Assembly (NCBI RefSeq): GCF_001949145.1
Contig: NW_019091404.1
Coordinates: forward strand, 1,682,015-1,746,014
DNA length: 64,000 nucleotides
Source: Acanthaster planci
Lineage: Eukaryota > Echinodermata > Asteroidea > Valvatida > Acanthasteridae
Reading direction: 5' to 3'
Shown: positions 48,501 through 61,390 of the stretch, in pieces
Layout of the letters: the number at the start of each line of letters is the position of its first letter
Numbering within the stretch: the first letter of the stretch is position 1
Program-made: the position numbers and the translations under genes
The notes under the pieces: model-generated
What the model saw: only the letters and a program-made list of their open reading frames with translations
Told to the model about the DNA's origin: nothing
The model's database searches: none

Positions 48501-51500
48501 TGTGAGTACATGTTGATCTCAGTTTATTGATGACATCACGCATATTGAGGTTAGGCGCCTGAATTTGAGCAATCTTGAAAGGTGTTTATGATATCCTGTC
48601 TTTCTTTTTTAGGTGTAATAACTGCGGCCACAGTTCCAGACAGCCGTCAAAGTTCTATGAACTTGACCTGAACATCAAAGGTCACCGAGAGCTGAGCGAA
48701 AGCCTAGGAGAATTCTTACAGGTAACTGCAACTTCTTTGTTCTTCAAGTCTGACACATTTGGGAAGATTTTTTTTCCAAGGGTCTCTAAGCCTTGGCCAA
48801 ATCAAATGAGTAGTTCTTGTTATGCTTTACGTTACTTAGAAAAGATATGAAGTATCCTGAAATGAAGATTCTTACAAGCTGAGAAAAATTTGAGTAAAAG
48901 AAAGAGACTTCATGAACTGATGTATTTGTGTGAAGGGTTCGAAATACCCATCGAAACTCTTGTTGGCTTTTTGTTGATTTGATGAAATCTGTATTCGTGA
49001 TGCCTTCTTCTGTGTTGTTCAAACTTACATATTAAGGTATTGTGTGCTTTGTTACTGGCATTGTCACAGTTGAACCAGCTTTGAGTGTGAGCTTTGAGAG
49101 TTGCACTCGAGTTTAAGTTCAAGCTCAAGTACAAGTGCTACACCTCCGACAACTCATTTATACTTTTCTAATGTCCCAGTCCTTGAGGTTTCTTTCAATT
49201 GAGTTTACCTATCTATCATGATCTTGCCGCTAAGGATGAGCACCTTGATGGCGCCAACCAGTATTTCTGCGACAACTGCCGGTCCAAACAGGACGCCACT
49301 CGCCGCATCCAACTGCAGCAGCTTCCACCGGTACTCAATATCCAGCTACTGCGATTCGTCTTTGATAGGTGGGCGCAGACAATTTGTTGTATGATACTGT
49401 TTAGGACTCAATGCCACTGGTTGGGATTTCAGTAGGGGCATGATTTATTGGGAGTTTGCTGGATTTGGGGATTTCTGAACCCAAATTTGAGGTTTTTTAG
49501 ACATTCAACCGTTGGAGATTCACCGTCATAGTCACAACGATATTTGAGAGAAATCTCATCGTTAGCTGTGAAAAGACACGAGAATTCATGGTATTTCATG
49601 TTATTTCATTACATCTCTGGATATTTTGGGATTTCCCCCACCCCAACCTCCTCCCTGATTTGACAGGTGGCTTGGAGCACATTCTCTGGCATCTCATTGG
49701 TCAACCTGTGGTTGGTAATTTAAGAGATATACAGGTGCATGATATAGGCCTATTCCAACCCCATTTCAACCCTAAAAGAGCAAGGGTGATGGGATTCTCT
49801 CCCTTCACCAATTTTTCTGATATCGCTGCAGTCCAATTTTGTCAGGAGCGGAGCCTTTAATAGTTTTTAGAGTAGCTCTGCACAGTGATTTTGACACCAA
49901 TATTGTGACAATTTAACATACCATTCTTTCACTGTGTCCATTTTTCCAAGACAGTTCAGCCAAAAGTGTATACTTTTTCCACTTGCTAGGACACTTGTAA
50001 CCTTGAACTGCAAATGACCGTAACGACAATACCGTACATGTGATTGAGTTCAAACTTCACTTTTATAACGACGAGGAGTGTCTAAACATGCTTGCCCAGT
50101 AAAACTATGGAGCATGGCACAGCCGAATTCGGGGAGGGGGGGCTGGAATCCACCCCCCCTTTCCCTGCGAGATGGGCTAAAAATAACCTGGCTCTTTGAA
50201 GGTTAACCTCTTCTTTCATCAACAGGCAAACAGGAACCAAGAAGAAGTTGAACTCCTTCATCCAGTTCCCTGAAGTTCTAGACATGACTCCGTATCTCCC
50301 CAGGAAAGGTACGGTTCAGTACCGACAGTGTATTTTTGTGTTCATTTGCTTTATGCCATAATGGTTGAGGGCGCTGTGCCATTTCGCAGTGGTGCAAGAT
50401 GTGTCACTCAAATATTCTACCATCTGACTGCGCTGCAGGAGTATCGACTTTTTCATCAGGAGTGAGTCCCATTTGCGTGGCCTGACAATAACCTGAGGAA
50501 GTCTTCACTTACAACCTCAAAGTCTCTACAGCGAGTAGTTTTGCAGTAACTGAATAGTGGATGCTTCTTGTTCGCACTTGAACAAAATTTTAGCCTCAAG
50601 CGCTCTAGCAAGTATTTAATGCTGACTTAGTTTTACAGTGCTGAAACCACCAAAGTTAGACAGAAGCCAGTGTTAAAGTTTGGCAGACTTTGGATTGTTT
50701 AACTTCCAGATCTGTTTGTCATGAACGGTATTGAGAAACATGGTGTAGAATTTAGACTCGGTCAGAATTATCGGCTCTTTCTGGCAGACGCAGAGACAGT
50801 TTACGAGCTGACAGCCGTCCTGATCCACCGTGGGCCCACGGCCTACTCTGGACACTATGTGGCCCACGTCCGGCAGGAGGGGGCGTGGCACAAGTTCAAT
50901 GATGAGGAGGTGGAGAGGATCGAGGGCAGGAACCTCAAGCTGGGCTCGGAGGATGACCTCCAAGGTAGGTAGAAGGCCGAGAATTAGCCTGGTCCCCATG
51001 TCCGGTACAGCCTCGCTGCACTATGTTTGTTTCCACCATTTCTTGCTTGATCTAACCCCTGGTGCTGTGAAATTTAAATATCCCTCTGTTTTATTTTAGA
51101 GATATAAAATTAGGATGGCTGTCGATAGGCTTGCACACGGGACGGGGGTTATCATGGGCGCCAGCGCGTGTCGGGCAGGTAGCCTTTGAAGTACACGTAA
51201 GGCTTACGTTTGTGCATATATTCATTCAGAATAAACGCTCGTTGTCATTACTTTTTTGACCAAGTGTTAGCGGAAGGACATGCACACAGCCCATGGAACA
51301 AGGTTGGCCAAGAACGGCATAATCTGTAGACTGGTCATTTGTGCAGACTTTTCAGGTTCCAGTATTCTGATTGCCCATTCACTCACATGTAAGAATACTT
51401 CAAATGCAGTGCCTATTTAGGTGCATAGGGATATGTAAATTAGTTGACCCTGTGTCAAAGGTCGTGAGGTCAGTGTTTCAAAGTATATGTTTTTTTTTAC

Positions 51501-54500
51501 ATTTGGGTCATCCAGTGACCTGATGCAATTTGGAAAAGAAAGTCTTCAGTCTTGGATATTTCTTCTGGAGTAATTGATTCAGGTACCTTTTTTGGTTGTG
51601 GTCAAAGTCAAAGCATTGGTAATCCATGCTTTCATGACAGGTGGCGGACCAAAGCAGGGAAAACGGCCAAAGCATGTCAAAGGTCATCATGCTTCTAAGA
51701 ACGCCTACATGTTAGTGTACACCAGAAGGCCGAGTCAAGGTGAGTAGAAGTGATATGTGTGCTGTTATCAGCTCTTTGGAATTCAAAATTGAAACTGTTG
51801 GTGATTAGTTGGGTGGTGAATACCGCCTCCAAATTTTGATATGTTAGTTTGTCGTTTCATAGAAAACCAAGCAGATAACTCCGAGCGGCAAGGTATTTCT
51901 CTTTCGGAGGATTCTTTACCGGGCTATCTCCAAGACCTCGTGAGGCAAGACAGGGCGCAGTTTGAGGAGTGGGTCCAGGAGATGGCAGGCATGAGGCAGC
52001 GTAGCATCACCAGCGGGAGAGCCAGACACGCCGAGATCACCAGACTGTACCTGATGCTACCTCCCAAACCAGGTGAGATGGGGGTCGGCGTGGGGTGGTT
52101 GAGAGCTTAGGGCTTTACGATGAATCTTGTAATGTTTCAAAATCAAATTAAGACAGATTTTGGAGCATCAACGGTGGTGGAGTCAGATATCAAGAGACAA
52201 GTTCTTACAAATTCTTCACCTAATCTGTTCGAGAGGATGGAGTTGGGGGACACTTGGTAGATTTCTATTTCGGCAAAATTTTGGAGTTTACAGATTTTCT
52301 TTACTAGGGTAGTGTACGGTCTTGGAGGGCGTGGCTTTTAATGTTCACGAAGCCGATTGGTGCTTTCTTCCCTATTTACAGGGAGCAGGTACGAGTGGCT
52401 GAAATCTGATTGGCTGAAGCAATGGCTGAATGTTGACAGCAACACCGCCTGCAAGCCCATTGACAATTCTGACTTGATCTGTCGCCATGGCAACCTGGAT
52501 CCGGACAAGATACAACAGGTCAAGCGGATAAGCCAGGAAGCAGTAAGTCCTGGAAGAAAGTTATGTTTTTCTTTTAATGTGACATTTTGGACAATTGCGT
52601 ATCTATTTTACCAGAAAGTTCTTTGAATACCATTATACAAATCGTTCACATACTCAGTATCTTGTCACCAATCTTTCCTGACAATTCCAGGCAGGAATCC
52701 TACATTCAAAGTACGATGGCGGTCCGCGCCTCTCCGGGACCAGCCTGTGTTTGAAGTGTGTCCGCGAACGATGTCGCATGATGCGGCTGAAGTCCAACCT
52801 AAACGAGGACAGCAAGTTTGTTACCACGACAACCAAGAACAAGCTTGAACCAGGGTGAAGCGGGTTATGCTTTTTTCGCAGGCATACAGAGAACGGAGAA
52901 TCTAATGTCTCAGTTAGTCTTTATTCAAGTCAAATACCGAGCTCAGAGCACAGCATGTGTGTTACCAACCTAACATTGCTCTTATATAGCCACCGTTACT
53001 TCACTCATCTCCAAGGGACTCCTGAACACAGACTCATATGGTGATCGAGACATGTTAAACTGGCACTATTTTTTATTGCATGTGTTCTGTGTGGATACTT
53101 TTGTTGCATGTGTTCTGTGTGGGAGTTAAGATGAGTGTGACATCCGTAACATGTGCACAGAAGGAATAAGGATATAATTTTGTTAGTCGTCCCATCAAGC
53201 CTTTTCCTTGTGATTCTCAAAGTGAAGCCCTAGTCTAAGCCGTAACTGTGGGCCAGCTTTTTACAGAAGTCCAACGGTTTCACTGTTTAGATTGCCTGGC
53301 TATTGGGTCGGCAAGGCGTCACTGAGGCAATGGAGAAAAATGGTACTCGACAGAGAGAAGCCATCGGAGGGAAAAGAGCCAGAAGTCGCTAATTGTGATG
53401 GTAACCCAAACTTGATGAAACATTTGTCATTACGTCAGTCCCTGGATTCACCCTTCACCATTCTAATGGGAAATTTTTTCTTCAGTTCTGTTGTAAAGCT
53501 TGTCAGAAGAAAACAAATTACAGGCATGCTTGGTCGATACTTGAGCCCATTTTTTTTTCTTTTTTGGGGGGTTCAGCAGGACAGGACATGACGTCTGATC
53601 AGCCCAACGTGGAGTCCATGGTGGGCACATTCAACGCGGAGCTACTATGCCCACACAGTAAGTCACAGTGAGTTTGAACCACTTGAGGACATGAGAGCTG
53701 CCAGTAGAGGCACAAAGCCTGCAGTGCATTCTGGGAAAATGTAAACAGCCACTTAAATTTCCAGGCAAATGGTTTTCGTTGGGCAGGGTATTACAGTGGA
53801 TTTTTTGGTCCGTAGATACCAATTTTCATCGTATACCTGGCTCCTGAATTGATGGTTAGTTTGTGTATTACCGTGCGTTAGCAACAAAGAAAACATGATA
53901 AATCCCTGGCAGAATGTAAGAAGTTTATCGTGAACTCTTGAAGATAAATTCTTGATCGTTGCATTTTTCTTTGGCATTGTGAAGTGGACAGAGGTTTGTG
54001 CCTTTTAGTTTTATATTAAGCTTTGCAACAGTGGGTAGAAACTGTAAAGGTCATTGTCAAGTGCAAGAAATTAGGACTGGGATTCTGTTCAAGTCCTTTA
54101 AATGTGCATCAATGTTGGCACAAAATTCTGCGTACGATTGTGACTGTAAAGGGATCGTACATTACTCAGTGTTTTAACAGTGTGCGCTGGTCTTTATCTG
54201 AAGAGGACCAGTACCTACTGGCCAAAATGTTGAGTCAAAACTTGGGTTCTTTGGCAGAGTTCTATCATCGAAAAAGAAATCATTCCGTGGTATCACCTCA
54301 GATGCCTTTAACCCCCTGAGTAGCACCCTTAACCTCCTGCACTCCCAGATCTGGTGCATCTTTGTTAAACTATGATGTCCATTTTAACACCTGTACTCCG
54401 GATGTCTTCATTCTCAGAACACTTTGTGATATTTGTTTGGCAGATGGCTTGAGCACGGACGAGACGTTGCGGAAGCTTGTGCCGGTCGCTGTGTGGGAAA

Positions 54501-57500
54501 GACTCCATGTGTACTTCCCCGATGCTCCAAAGTTCAACCAGGATCAGGAGTTGTGCCGGGCGTGTCAGGTCAGAAATGACACTTGACTGTTCTCCATGAG
54601 TATTTCAGACCTGCCTCTCCCCTTTTCGACTGAGTATGTGAGTCAAGCCACACGTCACTCAGCCAAGGGATGAATAAATTTCGGCCAATTTTTGTTCTCT
54701 TCCCGCAGCACAGAGACGAGCAGCAGGAACAAGACGGCATGTTGAGGGTCATGATGGCAGCTGACCAGAAAGCGGCTCTGCATCAGCTCTTCAACGACAG
54801 ACACCGGCCGAGCTGGGAGAAGAAGGTTACCCCACCACAAGTCCAATCTTGGTGTAGCCCGCACATTCATGTTAGGGCTTAAAGGGGATGGGCCATGTAG
54901 GGTTAAATTGACGTTATGATTTTTCAACCGTCTTATAAACAATAAGTTGGATTAACCCCTCTTTTATGTCATTAAATCAGCAAAACTTGGTGTTTTCTGT
55001 GTGCTTTTTTCAGTCTCCGCCTGGGCTCTTCGCTAAAATTTGCTGAGATCGGTCAGTGAGGGCAGCAGACAAGTCTTAGCAAAAATGTGACGTCATGGGG
55101 CGGACTCTACTTTCTAGACCAGAAAGCATAGTTCGGGCAAGAAAGATAATCGGTCCAAGCAAACGACTCGCAGTGCACAGTGAAAATAAAATTGTCGGAA
55201 TGAAACACCAAGTTTGACGAAGTAGGCTAGCCTATAACCACGGACTAAAAAAGGAGGTTGTGGGTTCGAGTCCCACCTGAGTACGCTTGTGGGGTTTTTC
55301 ACAAGCCTTTTGGGGCAAACACTGAGTATACAGTGTTATAATACGCGTCGGGCAGAGCAAAACTCCAATATTAGTCCAGTGTTTTTGTTGATCCTCCAAG
55401 TCGCCGCCATGACTGTGGCCAACAGCCTCGAGTTACAAAATCTCTTCCTGAGTGTATTCTGGTTCAAACTGATAAGGCAATATTTCTTGTGCCTCATTAA
55501 CTCCTTTAATGTCGCTTTCTTCGTCAAATGAATAAGACGAACATGACAACTCATTGCTGTCATGATCGTAAAAAGCATCAGTGCTGGAATTAACGTCGCT
55601 TGAGTGATGGTACACGCTAACGCCTACTGCATTACGTACATAACAGTAAATGCATAACAGTAAATGCCAGATGAAGGACTCTGTCCTATGACGTCACGAT
55701 TCTTGGGCATTTCTTCAGACAACTTTCTGTACCAGACGGCTGGTGATTAGCTTTTGCCCCGAGAAGGGAGTAAAATAAGGTCCTGAAAACTGTAATTTTT
55801 GACATATTTCCGCACATTTTGAAATAATGCAGATGTGTTTTCTTGTTATCTATGTTTGTTTTAAGTGTTGATGCATGTTTGACAAGAAATCTTCCCAGCA
55901 CAGCCCATGCCCTTTAAAGATTAGGCGAAGTTTGCAAACCTCTTTATTATTTTTGCCAAATGCCCCATATATTTCCTTCCAATTCTGCTACCAAGCTACT
56001 GTTGACATTTACTGCTTTAATACAGACATGGATAAATGATTTTTTTTAGAGGAGAGCTATGCACTTTGCAGCGTCATGAATTTGGCGCACTTGTTACTCT
56101 ACTTTGTGTAATTTGTCCTCAAGGAAGTAACAGAGGCCTATGCCGTGAGTCGACCCTTCCTGGAGCAGTGGCGGGAATTCGTGCGTCAGCCGTTGAAACA
56201 CGCCCCGCTAAGCGAAGTAAACAATGCGTTCCTCATATGTAACCACAACCGCTTCGTATTTGAGCCGGGCACCGTAGACGAGGTAACGAGTAACATGTAA
56301 GTATTACTTCCCAACTTTTTCCTTGGCCTGAGCATAACTGAGCAGCCCTCACTGGCCTTTAGGGATCACGATTAATTGATGTAGAAGCTCACGTATCCAT
56401 TGGTGCGCATTGCTATCCTTGCTCAAAGGACCTCGTAAACATTCTCAGACCCATCTCAGTTCTTTGAGAAGTAAGCAGTTTGATCATGCCATTTCAGATT
56501 CAAACAGCTAACCCAACACAATAACCCCCTCTGCCCCCAAGGGTGGCCATTTGTAATCCTGGTTGGTAAGACAAATTGGGTTAGAGCTTCTTGGTCAAGG
56601 ACACAAGGTGAATGCCCGTTGCTTGATTTGAATTCTTGATCCTGTGACAATGAGTTCCATCATTAACCACTAAACCCCACAGCCCCAGAAATTGGCCATT
56701 TTTATTCTGGCATTTGTGTTTTTCCCCCCAATGTTTCCCACAGGTACTCCTTAGTCTGGCCCCACGAGTGGGAATTTCTCACCAAGAACTTCACCGTGGA
56801 TTTTGCCGTACGGATATTCCGTGATCAGGAAGCATCTGAGAATGGCAGGCCGGTAACGCTGGAGTGCCAACCAGGTGAGATCGAGAAACCGAATTTGTAA
56901 AATGTTTCATGTAGCATCGATCCATCTTTACGTATTTCTTTTGGTTCATTTTTTTACATGCAAAAGAAGATTGACTTTTGGACTGTCTTAATGTTGAATG
57001 TTACACCTTTCCCTGATTTCATGTTTCAGCAAATGTTTATTAAAAGCAAACAAACTTTATCCAAAATGTTTTCAAAACATTGTCTTTATACTTTATACAA
57101 GCATAAGAAAGTCTTTTTTGAGAGAGGGACAGAAAGCTGAGGTTCGTGTGAGTGAAACATGGAGTATTGAATCAAGTGTAGTTGTCCAGTTTTGCAACTA
57201 GGACAGTGACTTTCAGTGTAGCCTGGTACTTTCTGACTTTACAGAGTCCTGCATGGAGTGCATTATGGCGAGGCAAACCCAGGCTAGGCTGGAGCGACAG
57301 GAGTACAGCGGGGCCCGCATCTACGTCCGCAAGATCGTCACAGAGCTGGACTCCGTCGGTCACACCCAGGACGAAGAGGACCGGAAGAGGTCAAGCCACG
57401 ACACAGCCAGAGATCCAGATTTCTTTCAGGTGAGTGGTAGAGCAATGTATCTACGATTTCAGAGTTCATCCTGTTTTATTTGCAATTTTATTTCAGGACT

Positions 57501-59355
57501 TGCTTGCAAGTACTGTTATGCAGTTCAGTATTTAAGCAAAGCATGAGTCTTAAAGAAAGAACGGTGTTCATGTTTAATATTGAAAGTAATTCTGTTAACA
57601 TGTCTCTGGGTCTGGTCCCTGGACTCATGTCTGTCTTGCTTTAATGGGTTTCACATACGGTTTCTGACTAGTTGCAGTACCAGCAAACATAGAGGTGCTG
57701 AGAGTTTCCGACTATTTGCTGTGGAAGTGATTACACGATGAAGAATGGACACAGTAAAAGGATTACACACAGCATACGTAACACTCTTATGTTACAAAAG
57801 ACTGCATCGTTCAGGTCATAGAATTTCTGGTTCAGTATATACCAGGTAGACAGGTTTGAGTCATGTTTTCCCCCAGTGGAACCCAAAATTGATCAACAAA
57901 TTTGAGGTTGTTCCATTAGTTTTCATTGGTGCCCCCCCCCGACACACACCCACAGCAGGTCAACGGCAGCAAGAAGATCCGACTGAGTAGCTATGCCGAC
58001 AGTACCCGGCGGAGTTCGCGACACCGCAAAGTCCGAGGGGAGAAGGAGGTGATTGTCTCCTCCGGCAACACACTGAAGGAGCTGAAAATTAAGGTGAGCA
58101 GTCTCTTCCCCACAACCACAACAGAATATCACCTTCTTTAGCTGTCAAGTCTTTTGCCAAACACGACGGCTTGCTATTCAGCATCACGAATCGGGGCCCA
58201 TATCAACACCAGATCTGATTGGAAATTAACAGTAGTCCGCTTGATGTTCTGATCAGGTGATGCACGCCTTCTCGGTGGCCCCGTTTGATCAGACGCTCCA
58301 CTTTTGCGGTCAGCAGCTGACCGATAACGAGTCAACTCTGTCCAGTCTTGGCATCGAGCCAGGCTGCGTCATTACGCTGACCGTGGACATGCCACAGTCC
58401 GAGGACCCGTTTGCCGTGGACGAAATATTCCAAGGTGAGGCGGCAGTTTCTCTGGAATGATCATAATATTGGAGTCATCGAAATACCTTTTTTTTCATGT
58501 TTCACATTTTTTTGCTTATGTTTAACTGATCAAGTGATTTAATTGTTTCACACTCGTTTGCATCATCCTCAAAAAGTGTTTGTTCAAATGCGTGGACCAC
58601 AATAAAAAACAACTTTAAAAATCTCCAAGAACTTACATTTTGCATTGTCTTTAATCTTTGATAACTGGACCCCATTACAAATAGCAGTGGAACACGACCT
58701 TTTTTTTTTTAATTACAATGTCGGAGGACCTGACACTTTGATCCAAATGCCATTTAGGAAAAAACTTACATACTTTTGATGCAATCATTTGAAGTCGCTG
58801 ATGTCAGGAAGTAGATCTGCGGCAATGTTTTTATTTTGCAAGACTTTATTGTTTATGTTTACATATTTCAGCGTCCAGTGTTCCAGAAGCCGGATTCAAA
58901 GGTAAGATTACTTGTCCCTGGACCCATTAAACCTTGATTTATGCAAGCAGGAACTAGTGAAGCTTTTTAAAGATTTGACGCTGCAGTAAGAAACACACCT
59001 AGAGGAGTTTGTGACTACATTGTTTTGGAATGGGAACACACTTTTTTTAGAAGGGTTACCTTGCTTGACTTTTAGCGAGTACTTAATGTTTTGTTTCTCC
59101 AGGCCTTCATGAGGCAGCCACTCGTGGTGAAGAGTACCCTGACAATATCACACAGGGGCTAATAAAGTTACAGAAATGTTTACAAATATGCAAACCTCCT
59201 TCTTGTACCTCTCTGGCTGCCTTACCTAGGTTTGAACTTTCCACTTAATGCACTCAAAGACGTTGTGGAAATAGACCGGTGTTAGTTCTTTACCCCGTCT
59301 CAATCTTGTGCTTGAATTTTGGGTAGGAACTGGCTTGCTGGGAAGTGGTACGTAA
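45529..59355 (+). CDS. USP48: Ubiquitin-specific peptidase 48 (1061 aa, 26 coding exons)
   Basis: Exons: 45529-45662, 46023-46143, 46579-46638, 46773-46860, 47304-47397, 47609-47666, 48274-48398, 48613-48721, 49235-49368, 50226-50308, 50710-50964, 51641-51739, 51863-52072, 52382-52542, 52691-52854, 53291-53400, 53580-53657, 54444-54568, 54709-54825, 56124-56296, 56744-56874, 57245-57429, 57959-58093, 58257-58434, 58872-58901, 59327-59355. The total is 3186 nt, in frame throughout, with GT-AG introns. The start [12 protein letters not shown] and end GFKGTGLL fit the vertebrate USP48 ends as I remember them. Catalytic Cys98 is in NLGATCYVN, His384 in YSGHYVAHV, Asp in FNDEEV; then come DUSP domains (roughly 480-840) and a ubiquitin-like domain (roughly 970-1035). 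USP48 is a ubiquitin-specific cysteine protease acting in nucleus and cytoplasm. Oddities: about 27 extra residues before the His box and two NAGNAG acceptors. Confidence 0.93.
46579..51739 (+). other. USP48: USP catalytic domain of USP48 (exons 3-12)
   Basis: Exon 3 carries the Cys box [16 protein letters not shown]. Exon 7 has [15 protein letters not shown], the QQ/DAQEF motif of USPs being split across exons 6 and 7. Exons 8-9 hold two CxxC pairs (CNNCGHSS and [10 protein letters not shown]) that would bind a structural zinc. Exon 11 has [19 protein letters not shown], the His box, and exon 12 ends the domain with NAYMLVY. Confidence 0.9.
51863..57429 (+). other. USP48: DUSP-domain region of USP48 (exons 13-22)
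   Basis: Three DUSP-like segments can be recognised: [13 protein letters not shown] with [18 protein letters not shown] (exon 14), [15 protein letters not shown] (exon 16) with [17 protein letters not shown] (exons 17-18), and [12 protein letters not shown] (exon 20) with [11 protein letters not shown] (exon 21). Cys pairs such as CLKCVRERC and CRACQ follow each. These domains in USP family members mediate protein interactions. Confidence 0.8.
55205..55361 (+). mobile_element. tRNA-derived SINE fragment in a USP48 intron
   Basis: GTGGGTTCGAGTCCCAC forms a perfect T-arm stem-loop with a canonical B box, preceded by a CGGACTAAAAAAGG stretch like a tRNA anticodon region. The 3' part (GGCAAACACTGAGTATACAG) matches the right arm of the element at 28152-28321. 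It lies between exons 19 and 20. Not a functional tRNA gene: no acceptor stem or proper D arm. Confidence 0.7.
57959..58434 (+). other. USP48: Ubiquitin-like domain of USP48 (exons 23-24)
   Basis: [19 protein letters not shown] (basic run, possible nuclear signal) leads into [20 protein letters not shown], then [20 protein letters not shown], the pattern of a ubiquitin fold. Confidence 0.85.
59103..59248 (+). other. USP48: Possible alternative last exon of USP48
   Basis: An acceptor (TTTCTCCAG) in the right phase opens a frame [19 protein letters not shown]... to a TAA at 59246-59248. An AATAAA lies inside it at 59161-59166. The exon at 59327 gives a C-terminus that fits vertebrate USP48 better, so this one is at best an alternative isoform and may be fortuitous. 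Confidence 0.35.
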
Positions 59356-59513
59356 CAACATTCACCGTGTTGTGTCGTGATTTGCAACCGAAGATGTGAG
59401 TGAAACAGTCCCCCATCTCTGCCTCTAACAATCATTTGGTGTAGAGTATGCGCAACGATTTTCGTTGGAATGCGCACAGAACTGCAGGGATTTTGAGTGT
59501 TCTGCTACTCATA

Positions 59514-60650
59514 CCGTAATTTTCGGAATACAAGTCGCGGCTTATACATTTATTCTCACGCTGAAAAATGTCCCTACGGCTTGTAGTCCAGGCTGCTTAT
59601 TCGGCAACATTTGAAGAATGAAATCAGTCACTAAACGCCGCGCCGCGCCGCGCCGTGCCGCGCCTCAGCGTAGCCTAGCCCGGGCTGCCGGCTGCGCGTG
59701 CAAGTGGTGGGGCATTACCGGTGACGAGGCAGTCATCTTTTTTGTTGGTTGCCGTTTACATTGCCTCAACCCACGTGTTGGAAATAAGGAAACCAGTCCA
59801 GAGGAACTGAATAGACTTGCAAATGTACCGTAAGTACCGTTCACACCTTGCAAATCGTGTGGTGCGTCTATTCATTTTTGTCTGTTCCATGGTTGCGTAA
59901 TTCATGTTGTTTATTATTTCACTGGTCATTTGGTGACTGCGGGCAAAAAAAGACAACAAACAACTGCTGCATTGCCCACCAGCAAGGACACCAATCCTGC
60001 CCGCCGAAATTGGTAATGTGGAGGACTTGGGAAAGTTTAGGTTTATGAGCAACACCCGTTCCCACACTGCTAGCCAATTCACAAAAGGTGAAATTTAATC
60101 AAAATCCTGTTCTGATTCATAGGTGTCGATTTCATATACCGATGAAATTTTGTTTTGGGCCGATTTTCCAGTTTTTTCATAAGTGCAAAATGAAACTCTT
60201 TTAAAATGCGCTCCAAAAGACTTTTTTTTTCAAACAATTTTCGGCACGTTATGTGAATGGAGGTAATAATGATTAGTTATCCATTTTAAAGATCCTCTGA
60301 AACGTTAGGGTGGAATTTTCTGAGATTTTTCGGGGACGCCAGATCACTCGCGGCTGAATTCTTGCCCAGTTTCCTGACGGCGACGAGTTTGAATTTCGGA
60401 CGAAATTTCACGTCACTGAAATTGTTCACAAAGGTTCAAAGCCTGTTTCAAGAAGGCAATAGTGTCACCCTAGTGGATTTGAGGTTTTTTAACAGAGGTT
60501 TGCAGTCAAGTGAAACGTTGAGGCGCGCCGCGTAATACCGGTGCTCCAGCGCTTCAGTAGTGCAGCACGTGCGATGACTTTATACGTGACGTCAGCACTG
60601 CGGTGCGTCTAGGCTAATACTCCTTGGGACCTGTATTTCGAAAATTACGG
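59514..60650. mobile_element. 1.14-kb hAT-like MITE downstream of USP48
   Basis: Left end CCGTAATTTTCGGAATACAA; reverse complement of right end CCGTAATTTTCGAAATACAG. Flanks TACTCATA (59506-59513) and TACACTTA (60651-60658) match at 6 of 8 positions, fitting an 8-bp target duplication. No transposase frame. It begins 159 bp after the USP48 stop codon. Confidence 0.65.
59636..59664. repeat. CGCCG microsatellite
   Basis: Imperfect (CGCCG)n run inside the MITE at 59514-60650. Confidence 0.9.
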
Positions 60651-60673
60651 TACACTTACTCGGCCTTGTTTGA

Positions 60674-60679
60674 AATAAA
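60674..60679 (+). terminator. Candidate polyadenylation signal for USP48
   Basis: First AATAAA after the preferred USP48 stop codon that I found; using it would put the whole MITE inside the 3' UTR. Weak evidence on its own. Confidence 0.3.
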
Positions 60680-61349
60680 TCAAGGACACCCTGCTGCGTA
60701 CACATTTTGTGTACACGTACTGTGGTAACTTTTTTCCTGTGCAGTGTAGCCTGACGCAAACGTTATGTATTTTCACTCTTTCAAACGGGCGCCTCCTGGT
60801 ACGTTTTGGGCAGCACCAACAATAACGATGCTGCTTACTTCTTGCCCGAGTTGTTAAATGAGTGGTCCTTTGTCCAGTGAAATGCAAAAATTAATTAGTG
60901 TGTCCTGTTCTTCAGTAGATTCAGTCTCTTGTGTGAAGTCTGAGTGTGTTTCAAGTTGGTTTTCATTGCATGAGTTTTTCCGTTTTTTAAATTCTGAAAT
61001 GAAATAGCTGTCTGGCTCGATTTGGTAAAATGGTCACACGCTGAAATTTGGAGAACCCGTACATTGAGTTTGTGGCAGCTGAAAACTTGCCAATGTTTGG
61101 TTGCATTATTTCCCCAAGTAATGTTAAGTATGAACATTCAGTTATTTGGACGGAGGTCCCTTTGCACATTGTTCGGCAGAGCAAAACCACAATACGTGCA
61201 TGAAAACCACCAAGATTAAACTCGTATACGATGTTGAAAAGACATTTGTGGCCTCGTTGGTATTTCTCACGCTTAGCAAAACCAGGTCTCTTTTGAAGTG
61301 AGCCGACAACCGGCAAGATATGGCTCAGCCTATCTCGTTGCAATCGAGA

Positions 61350-61390
61350 AGAAAAAAAACCAAAAAAAAAAACCAAAAAAAAAAAAAAAA
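61350..61390. repeat. A-rich tract with CC/CAAA interruptions
   Basis: Long runs of A separated by CC, ending in (CAAA)n; could be the tail of a lost retroposed copy or plain low complexity. Confidence 0.8.

Noticed and set aside
55250-55285. tRNA gene
   Set aside because: Only the T arm and part of an anticodon-like region are tRNA-like; the rest continues as a SINE.
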